Below are positions 14,486 through 21,212 of a stretch of DNA of 26,080 nt, piece after piece. Position numbers and translations under genes: made by a program. The DNA comes from a virus, in IMG/VR virus record IMGVR_UViG_3300004095_000013, positions 1 through 26,080 of that record. One strand, given 5' to 3'. Numbering within the stretch: the stretch's first letter is position 1; each line of letters begins with the position of its first letter. The notes beneath the pieces are model-generated. The model was given only the letters and a program-made list of their open reading frames with translations. It made no database searches and was not told where the DNA came from.

Positions 14486-14694
14486 GTTTCAATACTAACA
14501 ACCAAACTAAACACGAGAAGGATATGTTCCGATGCTACGAAGTGAAAGGAGTTCTTTATGTCCCCACTTACAACGAAGCTGGAATCTACATCGGCCCATG
14601 CGGAAAGAAGTATTTAGAAAGCGACCTTACTATGGCTGGCGCAAGGGTAAAGATGGAGTCCCTGTATGTGACTTCTGCAAGGCGAGATAATTGA
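14482..14694 (+). CDS. Hypothetical protein, 70 residues
   Basis: ATGA-coupled to the previous gene. The peptide contains M-F-R-C-Y-E-V-K-G-V-L-Y-V-P and Y-I-G-P-C-G-K-K-Y-L, two short strand segments with Cys residues, and looks like a compact beta fold. No known family is recognised. Its TGA overlaps a TTG start of the next short gene. Confidence 0.66.
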   Translation: MSFNTNNQTKHEKDMFRCYEVKGVLYVPTYNEAGIYIGPCGKKYLESDLTMAGARVKMESLYVTSARRDN

Positions 14695-14849
14695 AATACA
14701 AAGTGGTAGATGAAACAGGCATGGCAATACGCTTGTTTCAATCGCTTAAGGAAGCCGAGCAGTTCTTACAGGAAGGGTGGAAGATTGTACGACTACCTAA
14801 GAAACCTAAGCTAAACTTGTATGAGTTGCTCGGTGAATGTTTAATGTAA
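14691..14849 (+). CDS. Small phage protein, 52 residues (TTG start)
   Basis: A frame starts with TTG in a TTGA overlap with the previous stop and ends with TAA at 14849. The peptide K-Y-K-V-V-D-E-T-G-M-A-I-R-L-F, then E-A-E-Q-F-L-Q-E-G-W-K-I-V, and a C-terminal Y-E-L-L-G-E, is a pattern I recognise from many short unannotated phage proteins. These combine a small beta hairpin with a helix. The start codon is unusual and the ribosome site (AAGGCGAG) is weak, but the frame fills a gap in a gapless operon and is protein-like. Confidence 0.6.
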   Translation: MKYKVVDETGMAIRLFQSLKEAEQFLQEGWKIVRLPKKPKLNLYELLGECLM

Positions 14850-14857
14850 AGGAAGTA

Positions 14858-15067
14858 ATGAGTGAACTAACTAAGACCGCATTAGAAATTAAGAAGGCAT
14901 CTGAAAAAATAACAGGGCGCAAGTATTGTTCGTCTTGTCATGCGTACCAGTTGCCTGAAGGTGGTAAGGATGTTTTAATTACTAGCGGTAGACACACAAG
15001 ATGGAAGTGTGCCAAATGTTTAGCCAATATAAGTGCAAGGAAATATGAAAGTAAAAAGGTGAAATGA
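14858..15067 (+). CDS. Small zinc-ribbon protein, 69 residues
   Basis: Two Cys pairs, C-S-S-C at residues 24-27 and C-A-K-C at 51-54, form a classic four-Cys zinc ribbon, preceded by a helical N-terminus and followed by a basic tail. Such proteins usually bind nucleic acid or protein partners. I chose ATG 14858 because AAAGGAAG stands just before it. An in-frame ATG at 14837 lies inside the previous gene and has no ribosome site. The stop overlaps the next gene by ATGA. Confidence 0.7.
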   Translation: MSELTKTALEIKKASEKITGRKYCSSCHAYQLPEGGKDVLITSGRHTRWKCAKCLANISARKYESKKVK

Positions 15068-15219
15068 TGAATGAACTAGAAGCAAAGGTTAAGGAACTAG
15101 AAGCAGAAGTATTAAAACTAAAAGACGAGATATTCTATTGGCGCACCGCCTTTGATAGAGCCCTCGTTGCCTACACTAAACTCGAAAGGAAAGTAGATGG
15201 AAAACCCGAACTATACTGA
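15064..15219 (+). CDS. Small coiled-coil protein, 51 residues
   Basis: It begins ATGATG in an overlap with the stop of the zinc-ribbon gene; the second ATG, one codon later, is an equal candidate. Residues 3-25 repeat an E-L-E-A-x-V heptad with Leu or Val at regular positions and should form a coiled coil. Such short coiled-coil proteins are common in phage operons, but no function is known. It overlaps the next gene by 23 bases. Confidence 0.58.
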   Translation: MMNELEAKVKELEAEVLKLKDEIFYWRTAFDRALVAYTKLERKVDGKPELY

Positions 15220-15481
15220 TTTAGAAAATTTGTGGGAATTGAGTAACATGGTAGAAGTTGTTAGCTACAAGCTAAGTAGTATTCGAGATGTGGCTGAGAT
15301 TATTGCCGAGCGTGTATGCTCCGACCCCGAGAGCGGTGCTATATGGGCAGTTGCTGAAATGATTGAGCTACAGGAGCAACAACTGGAAAAGATTAGCGCA
15401 GAAATAATGAACTGGCACAGGGCAGTAAAAGACTTTGAAGCGCCCAAACCGCAAACTAAAAAGAAAGGAACTAAGAAATGA
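15197..15481 (+). CDS. Hypothetical protein, 94 residues
   Basis: The ATG is behind GAAAGGAAAG. The protein is helical and acidic up to residue 78, then ends in a basic Lys-rich tail (T-K-K-K-G-T-K-K) probably in contact with nucleic acid. No domain is recognised. ATGA overlap joins it to the DUF3310 gene. Confidence 0.68.
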   Translation: MENPNYTDLENLWELSNMVEVVSYKLSSIRDVAEIIAERVCSDPESGAIWAVAEMIELQEQQLEKISAEIMNWHRAVKDFEAPKPQTKKKGTKK

Positions 15482-15861
15482 AACAGATTGACGACTGCGG
15501 TGGTGAGCCTGTGCCTTTCTATGGGTGGGTTCAGCATAGTGATGACACAGTAACGATTGCATACAACCATGAAGAAGCTATGCAACTGCAACGAGAATTT
15601 GCAGAACAACTTACCAAAGAACATCACGACCCAGTTAATCACCCCAAGCATTACACCACGCATCCATCAGGTGTAGAGTGCATCGACATCACGAGGCATA
15701 TGGGATTTAACTTAGGTAATGCCATGAAGTATATGTGGCGATGTGATTTAAAGCGTGATGCTATCGAGGACTTGGAGAAGGCGGTGTGGTATCTGCGAGA
15801 TGAGATTGCCTTGCGTAAGAAACAACGACAAGAAGAACTTGAGGAAAGGACAGGGTTCTAA
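15478..15861 (+). CDS. DUF3310-domain protein
   Basis: This 127-residue protein contains the hallmark D-P-V-N-H-P-K-H-Y (51-59), then G-V-E-C-I-D-I (65-71) and K-Y-M-W-R-C-D-L-K (84-92), followed by a helix with W-Y-L-R-D-E-I. That is the conserved core of DUF3310, a small phage family sometimes annotated as nucleotide kinase or pyrophosphatase-like, although it has no P-loop. The N-terminal 45 residues are extra and include an aromatic segment. It is ATGA-coupled on the left, and its stop overlaps the next ATG. The setting next to a phosphoribosyltransferase fits a role in nucleotide metabolism. Confidence 0.82.
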   Translation: MKQIDDCGGEPVPFYGWVQHSDDTVTIAYNHEEAMQLQREFAEQLTKEHHDPVNHPKHYTTHPSGVECIDITRHMGFNLGNAMKYMWRCDLKRDAIEDLEKAVWYLRDEIALRKKQRQEELEERTGF

Positions 15862-16478
15862 TGAAGGTATCAGACGCACAATATGAGGTGCTTGCTAGGT
15901 GGGTTCACGCTTACATAGATGAGCATTGCATATTGCGTGGGGTAGATTTGCCAGCGAAAGTAAAAGGCGAACGATATAGCTGGATGTTCTATCTGCGCAG
16001 AGGACTGTTCAATGCGCAGTTCAACTTCAATATAGGGCAAATGTTTTACTATTATCTTGAACGCTTAGACCCCGAGTTTAACTTTCAGATAACAGGATTG
16101 GAAACGGCATCTGCGCCTATGCTGACAGCTATACCGATGGTGGCTAAGCTAATGGGGTCAGACCTAAATGCGTTTATCGTTAGGAAAGATCGCAAGAAGT
16201 ATGGCTTAGAGAACATAGTAGAGGGCATACCAAACGACAAGCCAGCCATTATGTTTGATGACTTATGCAACAGTAGCGCATCGTTGGCTGAGTGCTTAAA
16301 CAAGTTACACACCGAGGGCATACCAGTAGCAAGGGTAGCGTTCACCATAGTCAACAAGAGTAATGTTGGTGTGCATACTGAGGAACGACTTAACACCGAT
16401 ATGTATTTACCCCCTGATATACAAGTCATTAGCCTGTTCACCCTTGATGACTTTAATTTACATAGCCCATCACACTAA
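15861..16478 (+). CDS. Orotate phosphoribosyltransferase-like protein
   Basis: This 205-residue protein looks like a type I phosphoribosyltransferase. The segment I-V-R-K-D-R-K-K-Y-G-L (106-116) matches the V-R-K-x-x-K-x-Y-G signature of orotate phosphoribosyltransferase (PyrE). A-I-M-F-D-D-L-C-N-S-S-A-S (129-141) stands where the PRPP-binding loop D-D-V-x-T-T-G-x-S normally lies, with the two acidic residues kept and the Thr-Thr-Gly replaced by Asn-Ser-Ser. This suggests a divergent but perhaps active enzyme that makes pyrimidine nucleotides for phage DNA synthesis. It starts by TAATG overlap. An alternative is a different PRTase of the same fold (for example purine-type). Confidence 0.72.
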   Translation: MKVSDAQYEVLARWVHAYIDEHCILRGVDLPAKVKGERYSWMFYLRRGLFNAQFNFNIGQMFYYYLERLDPEFNFQITGLETASAPMLTAIPMVAKLMGSDLNAFIVRKDRKKYGLENIVEGIPNDKPAIMFDDLCNSSASLAECLNKLHTEGIPVARVAFTIVNKSNVGVHTEERLNTDMYLPPDIQVISLFTLDDFNLHSPSH

Positions 16479-16487
16479 GGAGAAAAG

Positions 16488-16829
16488 ATGAATAGAGATG
16501 AACTGTTTAGGCTAGCGGTGTTTGCCGTTCTGCTAGGGTTTGTTATTGAGTTTATGATGTTTAGCCATCAAGCCAAAGCGCAAGATAGCTGGAGAGATAG
16601 CCCATACAACTGGAAGAACTCGGAGTATAACTATCAGAACTCGTCAGCCAACTACAATAACTCGCCATACAACCCCAAGAACTCGCAGTATAACTACTGG
16701 AATCCAAGAGCAAACGGAGTGTATGATAACGAGGGGAACCGAGTAGGTTATGTAACAGAGAACCGAGAAGGTGCTAGAAATTACTTCGACAACAACGGAG
16801 ATAGGATTGGATATGGAAGAACTAGATAG
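16488..16829 (+). CDS. Exported Asn/Tyr heptad-repeat protein
   Basis: This 113-residue protein has a basic start, a hydrophobic core (residues 8-25) and an A-K-A cleavage-like site at 29-31, so it is either secreted to the periplasm or anchored in the membrane. Residues 37-71 are five heptads of the type N-S-x-Y-N-x-x. Two copies of a x-Y/F-D-N-x-G-x-R-V/I-G-Y unit follow (about 77-88 and 98-109). I recall similar repeat proteins in beta-proteobacterial genomes, so it may be host-derived. The function is unknown; surface or periplasmic interaction is likely. Its presence among early replication genes is unusual. Translation starts behind AAGGAG. Confidence 0.75.
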   Translation: MNRDELFRLAVFAVLLGFVIEFMMFSHQAKAQDSWRDSPYNWKNSEYNYQNSSANYNNSPYNPKNSQYNYWNPRANGVYDNEGNRVGYVTENREGARNYFDNNGDRIGYGRTR

Positions 16830-16977
16830 AGCAGTAGTTGTAGCCCTTGCTTTTGAAGCTGGCTTTGGTAGGCATCAAGTTATGCCTGATGTTACTAAGT
16901 TTGAAAGGCTTGCTCGGCTATTACAGAAACACATTGAGGAGAAAGAAGATGACTTTGATATGGATGGGAGATGTTAA
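16813..16977 (+). CDS. Hypothetical protein, 54 residues
   Basis: I chose ATG 16813 (M-E-E-L-D-R-A-V), six bases after AGGA. An earlier in-frame ATG lies within the exported-protein gene without a ribosome site. The peptide is helical and acidic, and contains G-F-G-R-H-Q-V-M-P-D and a C-terminal acidic tail. No family is recognised. It overlaps the previous gene by 17 bases and the next ATG by one (TAATG). Confidence 0.6.
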   Translation: MEELDRAVVVALAFEAGFGRHQVMPDVTKFERLARLLQKHIEEKEDDFDMDGRC

Positions 16978-17162
16978 TGACAAAGCATGATGGCGGCAAA
17001 GGTGATGCACCTCGCCCACTAGGTGTAAGCATGGAAGAGTTTGATAGGAACTTTGATTTGATATTCGGGAAGAAAGACAAGAAGCAACCCAACCTCAATA
17101 TAGAAGTCGAAGCTACAAAAGATGACCAACAAGTAACGATAACTAAGACATGGGAGTTCTAA
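16977..17162 (+). CDS. Small phage protein, MTKHDGGKGDAPRP type
   Basis: The ATG at 16977 has GGGAG six bases before it; an ATG two codons earlier would touch that site. The N-terminus M-T-K-H-D-G-G-K-G-D-A-P-R-P is a motif I recognise from many short phage proteins of unknown role. A helix (M-E-E-F-D-R-N-F-D-L-I-F-G-K-K) and a short C-terminal strand pair follow. It overlaps the previous stop by TAATG. Confidence 0.7.
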   Translation: MTKHDGGKGDAPRPLGVSMEEFDRNFDLIFGKKDKKQPNLNIEVEATKDDQQVTITKTWEF

Positions 17163-17282
17163 ATGAGCTTCACAATTAAACAAAGTAACGGCTTAAAAGT
17201 TATTCAATGGTTTAAAAATGTAGATGAGTTACTGTGCTCCATGCTTGCCAATCCAAACGATACATACTGGAGAAACACATGA
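17163..17282 (+). CDS. Small hypothetical protein, 39 residues
   Basis: The ATG follows the previous TAA with no gap, and the TGA overlaps the next start (ATGA). The peptide has one strand (S-F-T-I-K-Q), then V-I-Q-W-F-K-N-V-D-E-L-L and a C-terminal W. No separate ribosome site is seen, so translation would depend on reinitiation. The gapless context supports it, but size keeps confidence limited. Confidence 0.5.
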   Translation: MSFTIKQSNGLKVIQWFKNVDELLCSMLANPNDTYWRNT

Positions 17283-17485
17283 GAAACTGCCCAAAGTGCG
17301 GAGCCAAGTTAAAGACTACGCAAACTCGGACGGCGACACAACATCCTGACTGGGTGCGTAGACGACGGGTTTGCATAGACGACTGTGGCTTTAGGATAAC
17401 AACAATCGAACTGCCAATGGCAGACCTAACTTTAGAACAACAAGGAGAAGTAGATGGACTCGAAAGAGATACTGAAAGCGATTGA
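17279..17485 (+). CDS. NrdR-like zinc-ribbon protein without ATP cone
   Basis: This 68-residue protein contains C-P-K-C-G (Cys4, Cys7), a basic V-R-R-R-R block at 26-30, C-I-D-D-C-G (Cys32, Cys36) and then R-I-T-T-I-E. The order C-x2-C, W-V-R-R-R-R, C-x-C-G, R-x-T-T-x-E is the signature of the zinc-ribbon half of NrdR, the repressor of ribonucleotide reductase genes. The ATP-cone half is absent, and the second pair has one extra residue between its Cys. It could compete with host NrdR at its operators or regulate phage genes. Ogr-type phage zinc fingers are an alternative. The ATG overlaps the previous stop. Confidence 0.68.
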   Translation: MRNCPKCGAKLKTTQTRTATQHPDWVRRRRVCIDDCGFRITTIELPMADLTLEQQGEVDGLERDTESD

Positions 17486-17900
17486 CCCGAAGGGGGCTGA
17501 GATTGAGAAGCTGAGAGCTGAGTTGGCGGTAATGCAACAACGAGATGCAAGAGTAAGAATGGAACTGCAAGAAGCGGTAGAAGAAAGACGAAAGCTACGC
17601 TGGCTTAAAGAGCATGGCATTTTAGTAGAAACCCCTGATGGTATGCGTTACTTGAAAGAGGAAGAGTTTGATGAGTTCTTTAGCAACTTGCCTGACTTTG
17701 GTGGTATTGCAAAACGACTTGCAGAATCAATGCAACATACCAAAGATGTAATAGCGGCAAACATACTTAACAAAGTCTTTGAAGAAACGTATGCAGATCA
17801 TGGTAAACACGTAGCACTACACTTGGAAAAAGCAAAGGAGTTAACAAATGGCACAAACACCCGAGAAAAAGGTAAAAGAAGCCGTAACAAAAATCCTTAA
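17454..17900 (+). CDS. Hypothetical coiled-coil protein, 148 residues
   Basis: The ATG is behind AAGGAGAAG. Residues 12-50 form a strong coiled coil (E-I-E-K-L-R-A-E-L-A-V and following heptads), then K-E-H-G-I-L-V-E-T-P-D-G-M-R-Y-L, an acidic helix, and a basic C-terminal tail. It overlaps the zinc-ribbon gene by 32 bases on the left and the nuclease gene by 53 bases on the right. The long right overlap means its Lys/Arg/Asn-rich end is read in a different frame from the nuclease N-terminus. The function is unknown. Confidence 0.7.
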   Translation: MDSKEILKAIDPKGAEIEKLRAELAVMQQRDARVRMELQEAVEERRKLRWLKEHGILVETPDGMRYLKEEEFDEFFSNLPDFGGIAKRLAESMQHTKDVIAANILNKVFEETYADHGKHVALHLEKAKELTNGTNTREKGKRSRNKNP

Positions 17901-18171
17901 AAAGTTTGGCGCTTATTATTTCTATCCTGTGATGGGTGGGTTTGGTCGTTCGGGTATTCCCGACATCATAGCTTGTTACAAAGGGCGCTTCATTGCGATA
18001 GAATGTAAGGCTGGTAAAAATAAAACAACCGCACTACAAGAAGCTGAACTCAAGAAGATTGAGGATGCTAGAGGGTATGTGATGGTGGTTAACGAAGAAA
18101 ACATTCAGTCCGTAGAAGATTCACTAGACACACTTCAATGGATTGAACAACACAACGAAAGAGATGAATGA
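17848..18171 (+). CDS. VRR-NUC nuclease
   Basis: This 107-residue protein is a minimal VRR-NUC domain, the PD-(D/E)xK nuclease class that includes phage Holliday junction-type resolvases. The catalytic elements are G-I-P-D (Asp39) and I-E-C-K (Glu52, Lys54). Q-x-x-x-x-K at 64-69 belongs to the helix that follows. An N-terminal helical extension rich in Lys lies at residues 5-20. It likely cuts branched or flapped DNA during replication or packaging. It starts behind AAAGGAG, inside the end of the previous gene. The next gene follows by ATGA overlap. Confidence 0.85.
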   Translation: MAQTPEKKVKEAVTKILKKFGAYYFYPVMGGFGRSGIPDIIACYKGRFIAIECKAGKNKTTALQEAELKKIEDARGYVMVVNEENIQSVEDSLDTLQWIEQHNERDE

Positions 18172-18404
18172 CTGAACACACAACACCCGATAGCGCTCTA
18201 GAAGCAATCTATGATCTGATTGAACAGGGCGCTGATGACCCGAATGTATCCATTGTTTTGGTAGTGGCTAATAGTGAAACAAGTAGCGTCAAGGTATGCG
18301 GTCTTAACATTGATGAGATGGAAGTTCCTATTCTTCTTACTGAAACTGCGGCTGAGATTGGGCATAGAGTTCTTGACCAGCTTAACGACAGGACAATTAA
18401 CTAA
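18168..18404 (+). CDS. Hypothetical protein, 78 residues
   Basis: ATGA-coupled to the nuclease. An acidic helix-strand pattern with a central hydrophobic strand (S-I-V-L-V-V-A-N) and a C-terminal helix suggests a small alpha/beta fold. I recognise no family. The next gene starts in a TAATG overlap. Confidence 0.65.
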   Translation: MTEHTTPDSALEAIYDLIEQGADDPNVSIVLVVANSETSSVKVCGLNIDEMEVPILLTETAAEIGHRVLDQLNDRTIN

Positions 18405-18601
18405 TGGAAATCAGAGTAGAAGTAGTACGAGAAAACGAAGATGGTTCTGCTGATGCTATGGTTCATTTTGATAAAGAAGGTTTGGGTTTTTTAGTTCAAG
18501 AAGGTGTGCTTGCAATTCTCAAGCAATACATAGAGCAGTGCAAAGCTGACGCTAAACAAAAGAAAGTAAAAAATGTTCGGAAGAAAAACGCTGGTAGTTG
18601 A
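18404..18601 (+). CDS. Hypothetical protein, 65 residues
   Basis: It starts in the stop of the previous gene (TAATG). It has an N-terminal strand pair (R-V-E-V-V-R, D-A-M-V-H-F), a helix around 33-50 and a Lys-rich C-terminal tail. No family is recognised. It overlaps the polymerase start by 29 bases, so its basic tail is encoded over the beginning of the polymerase. Confidence 0.64.
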   Translation: MEIRVEVVRENEDGSADAMVHFDKEGLGFLVQEGVLAILKQYIEQCKADAKQKKVKNVRKKNAGS

Positions 18602-20540
18602 CTTTGAAACTAGATGGGACAGTAAAGACTACACGCTAAGCAAGATGACTACGGAAGAATATGTTCGTAGTCCGATGTTCAAGGCTTTCGGTGTAGGGTA
18701 TAAGTGGCTCAATGAAGATACAACAACTTGGGTAACTCACGATGATATTCCAGCGTGGGTTAGTTCTATTGATTGGGAGAATGTAAATGTACTTGCTCAT
18801 AATGCTCAGTTTGATGTTTCTATTCTTGCTTGGGTCTACGGCGCTAGGCCTGCTTATATACTGGATTCTCTAAGTATGGGTCGTGCCCTTCGTGGTGTAG
18901 AAGTAGGCAACAGCCTAGCTACATTAGCAGAACACTACGGGCTACCACCTAAAGGACAAGCGGTGCATAGCACTAACGGCTTGTCTGAAATTACTTATGA
19001 GATGGAGAAAGAATTAGCCATCTACTGTGAGCACGATGTAGAACTGTGCGCTCAGATATTTAGAAACTTGCTGGGTGAAGTAGAAGGTGGGTTCCCACAG
19101 AGTGAACTAGATTTAATTGACATGACGCTCAAGATGTTTGTGTTCCCCACACTTGAGTTAGATAAGGAGATGCTTAATGAAGCAATCGAAGATGAGAGGA
19201 CAAAGAGGGAAGCGCTTCTTAAAAAAGTTGACGTTGATGAAACGGCGCTTGCTAGTAACGATAAATTTGCTGAAGTACTTAAAGGACTTGGAGTTAATCC
19301 ACCACGTAAGATCAGCAAGACGACTGGCAAAGAAGCTTATGCGTTCGCTAAGAACGATGCCCTCTTCCAAGCGTTGCTTAACAGTAGTAACGACGATGTT
19401 GCCCTTATTTGCGAAGCAAGGCTCAAAGTTAAATCAACGCTTGAACGCACAAGGGCGCAGAGATTTGCAGATATATCGGAACGAGGTAAACTTCCTGTCC
19501 CACTCAACTACTACGGAGCGCACACAGGCCGTTGGTCGGCGAGCAAGGGCTCGGGGCTTAATCTACAAAACCTCAAGAGGGGGTCATTCCTACGTAAATC
19601 TATCAAAGCGCCGAACGGGTACTCGCTCGTCGTATGCGATCTCTCGCAAATTGAGCCGAGAGTCCTTGCCTATCTCGCTGATTACACGTCACTCCTTGAT
19701 ATATTCGCATCGGGTCAAGATGCCTACTCAGCGTTTGGGGCGCAGATGTTTGGCATACCCGACCTCTCTAAAGAAACACATCCGACTCTCAGGCAGTCAG
19801 CAAAATCAGCGTTGTTAGGTTGTGGCTATGGCATGGGTTGGGCTAGCTTCTCTGCGCAACTTCTTACTGGATTCCTAGGCGCACCGCCCACAATGTATGA
19901 CAAAGCATTTGCTAAACAACTTGGTGTAACTGAGCAAGATGTAGCTGACTTCTTAGGTTGGGAACGCAACATGGAATTACTCCACAAGATACCACACACT
20001 TGCACAGACAAAGAGCTTCTAGTTCATAGCCTAGCCGCTAAAAAGATTATTGAAATCTATCGTGAGAAGTCGCACCCAGTAGTAACCTTTTGGGACTTAT
20101 GTAGTTCGTTGATAGGGCATAGTTTAAGTAAGGGAAAAACCTACGAATATAAATGTCTAACTTTTGAAAAAGAGCGTATAATATTGCCTAGTGGTTTGGC
20201 TTTGCGTTACCCTGATTTAAAGGGTACAGAAGACGAGAAAGGCAGAACACAATGGTCTTACGGGTCTGACAATAAAAAACTATACGGCGGTAAGCTGGTA
20301 GAAAACATTGTTCAGGCCGTTGCTCGTTGCGTGATGACTGATGGGATGTTACGGATACAAGAGAGATACCCTTGTGTATTGACTGTGCATGACGAAGTTG
20401 TAGTGCTAGTACCTGATGAAGAAGTAGAAGAAGCAGAGAAATGGGTACACGCACAGATGGTCATGGAACCGCAGTATATGAAAGGCATCCCACTTGACGC
20501 AGAATCAAGCTATGCTAAACGATACGGAGATGCTAAGTAA
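18573..20540 (+). CDS. polA: DNA polymerase I family (family A) with 3'-5' exonuclease
   Basis: This 655-residue replicative polymerase has two domains. The exonuclease domain has D-F-E-T (Asp10, Glu12), H-N-A-Q-F-D (Asp81) and Y-C-E-H-D (Asp155). The polymerase domain has motif A D-L-S-Q-I-E-P-R at 356-363, motif B R-Q-S-A-K-S-A-L-L-G at 407-416 and motif C V-H-D-E at 605-608. The 5'-3' exonuclease domain of bacterial Pol I is absent, as usual in phages. Motif A normally reads D-Y-S-Q-I-E-L-R, so Tyr is Leu and Leu is Pro here. The residue equivalent to E. coli Phe762 is Leu415. The ATG overlaps the previous gene by 29 bases. The gene starts the core replication cluster. Confidence 0.95.
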   Translation: MFGRKTLVVDFETRWDSKDYTLSKMTTEEYVRSPMFKAFGVGYKWLNEDTTTWVTHDDIPAWVSSIDWENVNVLAHNAQFDVSILAWVYGARPAYILDSLSMGRALRGVEVGNSLATLAEHYGLPPKGQAVHSTNGLSEITYEMEKELAIYCEHDVELCAQIFRNLLGEVEGGFPQSELDLIDMTLKMFVFPTLELDKEMLNEAIEDERTKREALLKKVDVDETALASNDKFAEVLKGLGVNPPRKISKTTGKEAYAFAKNDALFQALLNSSNDDVALICEARLKVKSTLERTRAQRFADISERGKLPVPLNYYGAHTGRWSASKGSGLNLQNLKRGSFLRKSIKAPNGYSLVVCDLSQIEPRVLAYLADYTSLLDIFASGQDAYSAFGAQMFGIPDLSKETHPTLRQSAKSALLGCGYGMGWASFSAQLLTGFLGAPPTMYDKAFAKQLGVTEQDVADFLGWERNMELLHKIPHTCTDKELLVHSLAAKKIIEIYREKSHPVVTFWDLCSSLIGHSLSKGKTYEYKCLTFEKERIILPSGLALRYPDLKGTEDEKGRTQWSYGSDNKKLYGGKLVENIVQAVARCVMTDGMLRIQERYPCVLTVHDEVVVLVPDEEVEEAEKWVHAQMVMEPQYMKGIPLDAESSYAKRYGDAK

Positions 20541-21211
20541 TGGAAGTTAAACCAATCAAGTGGAGCCACTCAGGGCTTAAAGACTACGAGGGATGCGCTA
20601 GGCGGTTCCACGAGGTTAAGGTTTTAAAGAACTACCCTTTCCAAGAAACAGTTCACACCAAGTATGGTAAGCAAGTACATGAAGCGGCTGAGCTTTATGT
20701 TAAAGAAGGCAAGCCTATACCGCCTGAGTATGCGTTTATGGAACCCATTATGGAAAGCCTGATGAAGATAAAGGGCAGAAAGTTTCCTGAGTTGGAGATG
20801 GGTGTAAGGGAAGACTTAACACCTTGCGGTTTCGGTGACGATGATGTGTGGGCTAGAGGAATCGCTGACTTAGTAATCATAGATGACGATGGTTTAAAAG
20901 CTTGGGTAGTTGACTACAAAACTGGCAACGATAAATACCCTGACCGAGATCAGCTAATCTTAATGTCCCTCATGGTGTTCGCACACTTCCCACACATTCG
21001 CCAAGTTAATTCTTCTCTACTGTTTGTAGTTAAGGGGAGCATGGTTAAGAGCAAAATGGAAGCCGACCAAAAAGATTTCCATTGGCAGTTATACAGAGAA
21101 CGTGTAGCAAAACTGGTAGCCAGCCACCATAACAATGTATGGAATCCAACAAGCACTCCGCTATGTGGATGGTGTCAGGTTAAGTCCTGTGAATTTCACC
21201 CTAATCACTAA
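20540..21211 (+). CDS. RecB/Cas4-like PD-(D/E)XK nuclease with Fe-S cysteines
   Basis: This 223-residue protein begins with S-H-S-G-L-K-D-Y-E-G-C-A-R-R-F (residues 9-23), the typical entry of RecB-family nucleases. His47, Asp110 (G-I-A-D-L-V) and V-D-Y-K-T-G (Asp125, Lys127) form the catalytic site. Cys19 together with Cys209, Cys212 and Cys217 gives the four-cysteine pattern that holds an iron-sulfur cluster in Cas4 and AddB. It is likely a single-strand-directed exonuclease used in phage recombination or end processing. It starts by TAATG overlap with the polymerase. Confidence 0.85.
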   Translation: MEVKPIKWSHSGLKDYEGCARRFHEVKVLKNYPFQETVHTKYGKQVHEAAELYVKEGKPIPPEYAFMEPIMESLMKIKGRKFPELEMGVREDLTPCGFGDDDVWARGIADLVIIDDDGLKAWVVDYKTGNDKYPDRDQLILMSLMVFAHFPHIRQVNSSLLFVVKGSMVKSKMEADQKDFHWQLYRERVAKLVASHHNNVWNPTSTPLCGWCQVKSCEFHPNH

Positions 21212-21212
21212 T

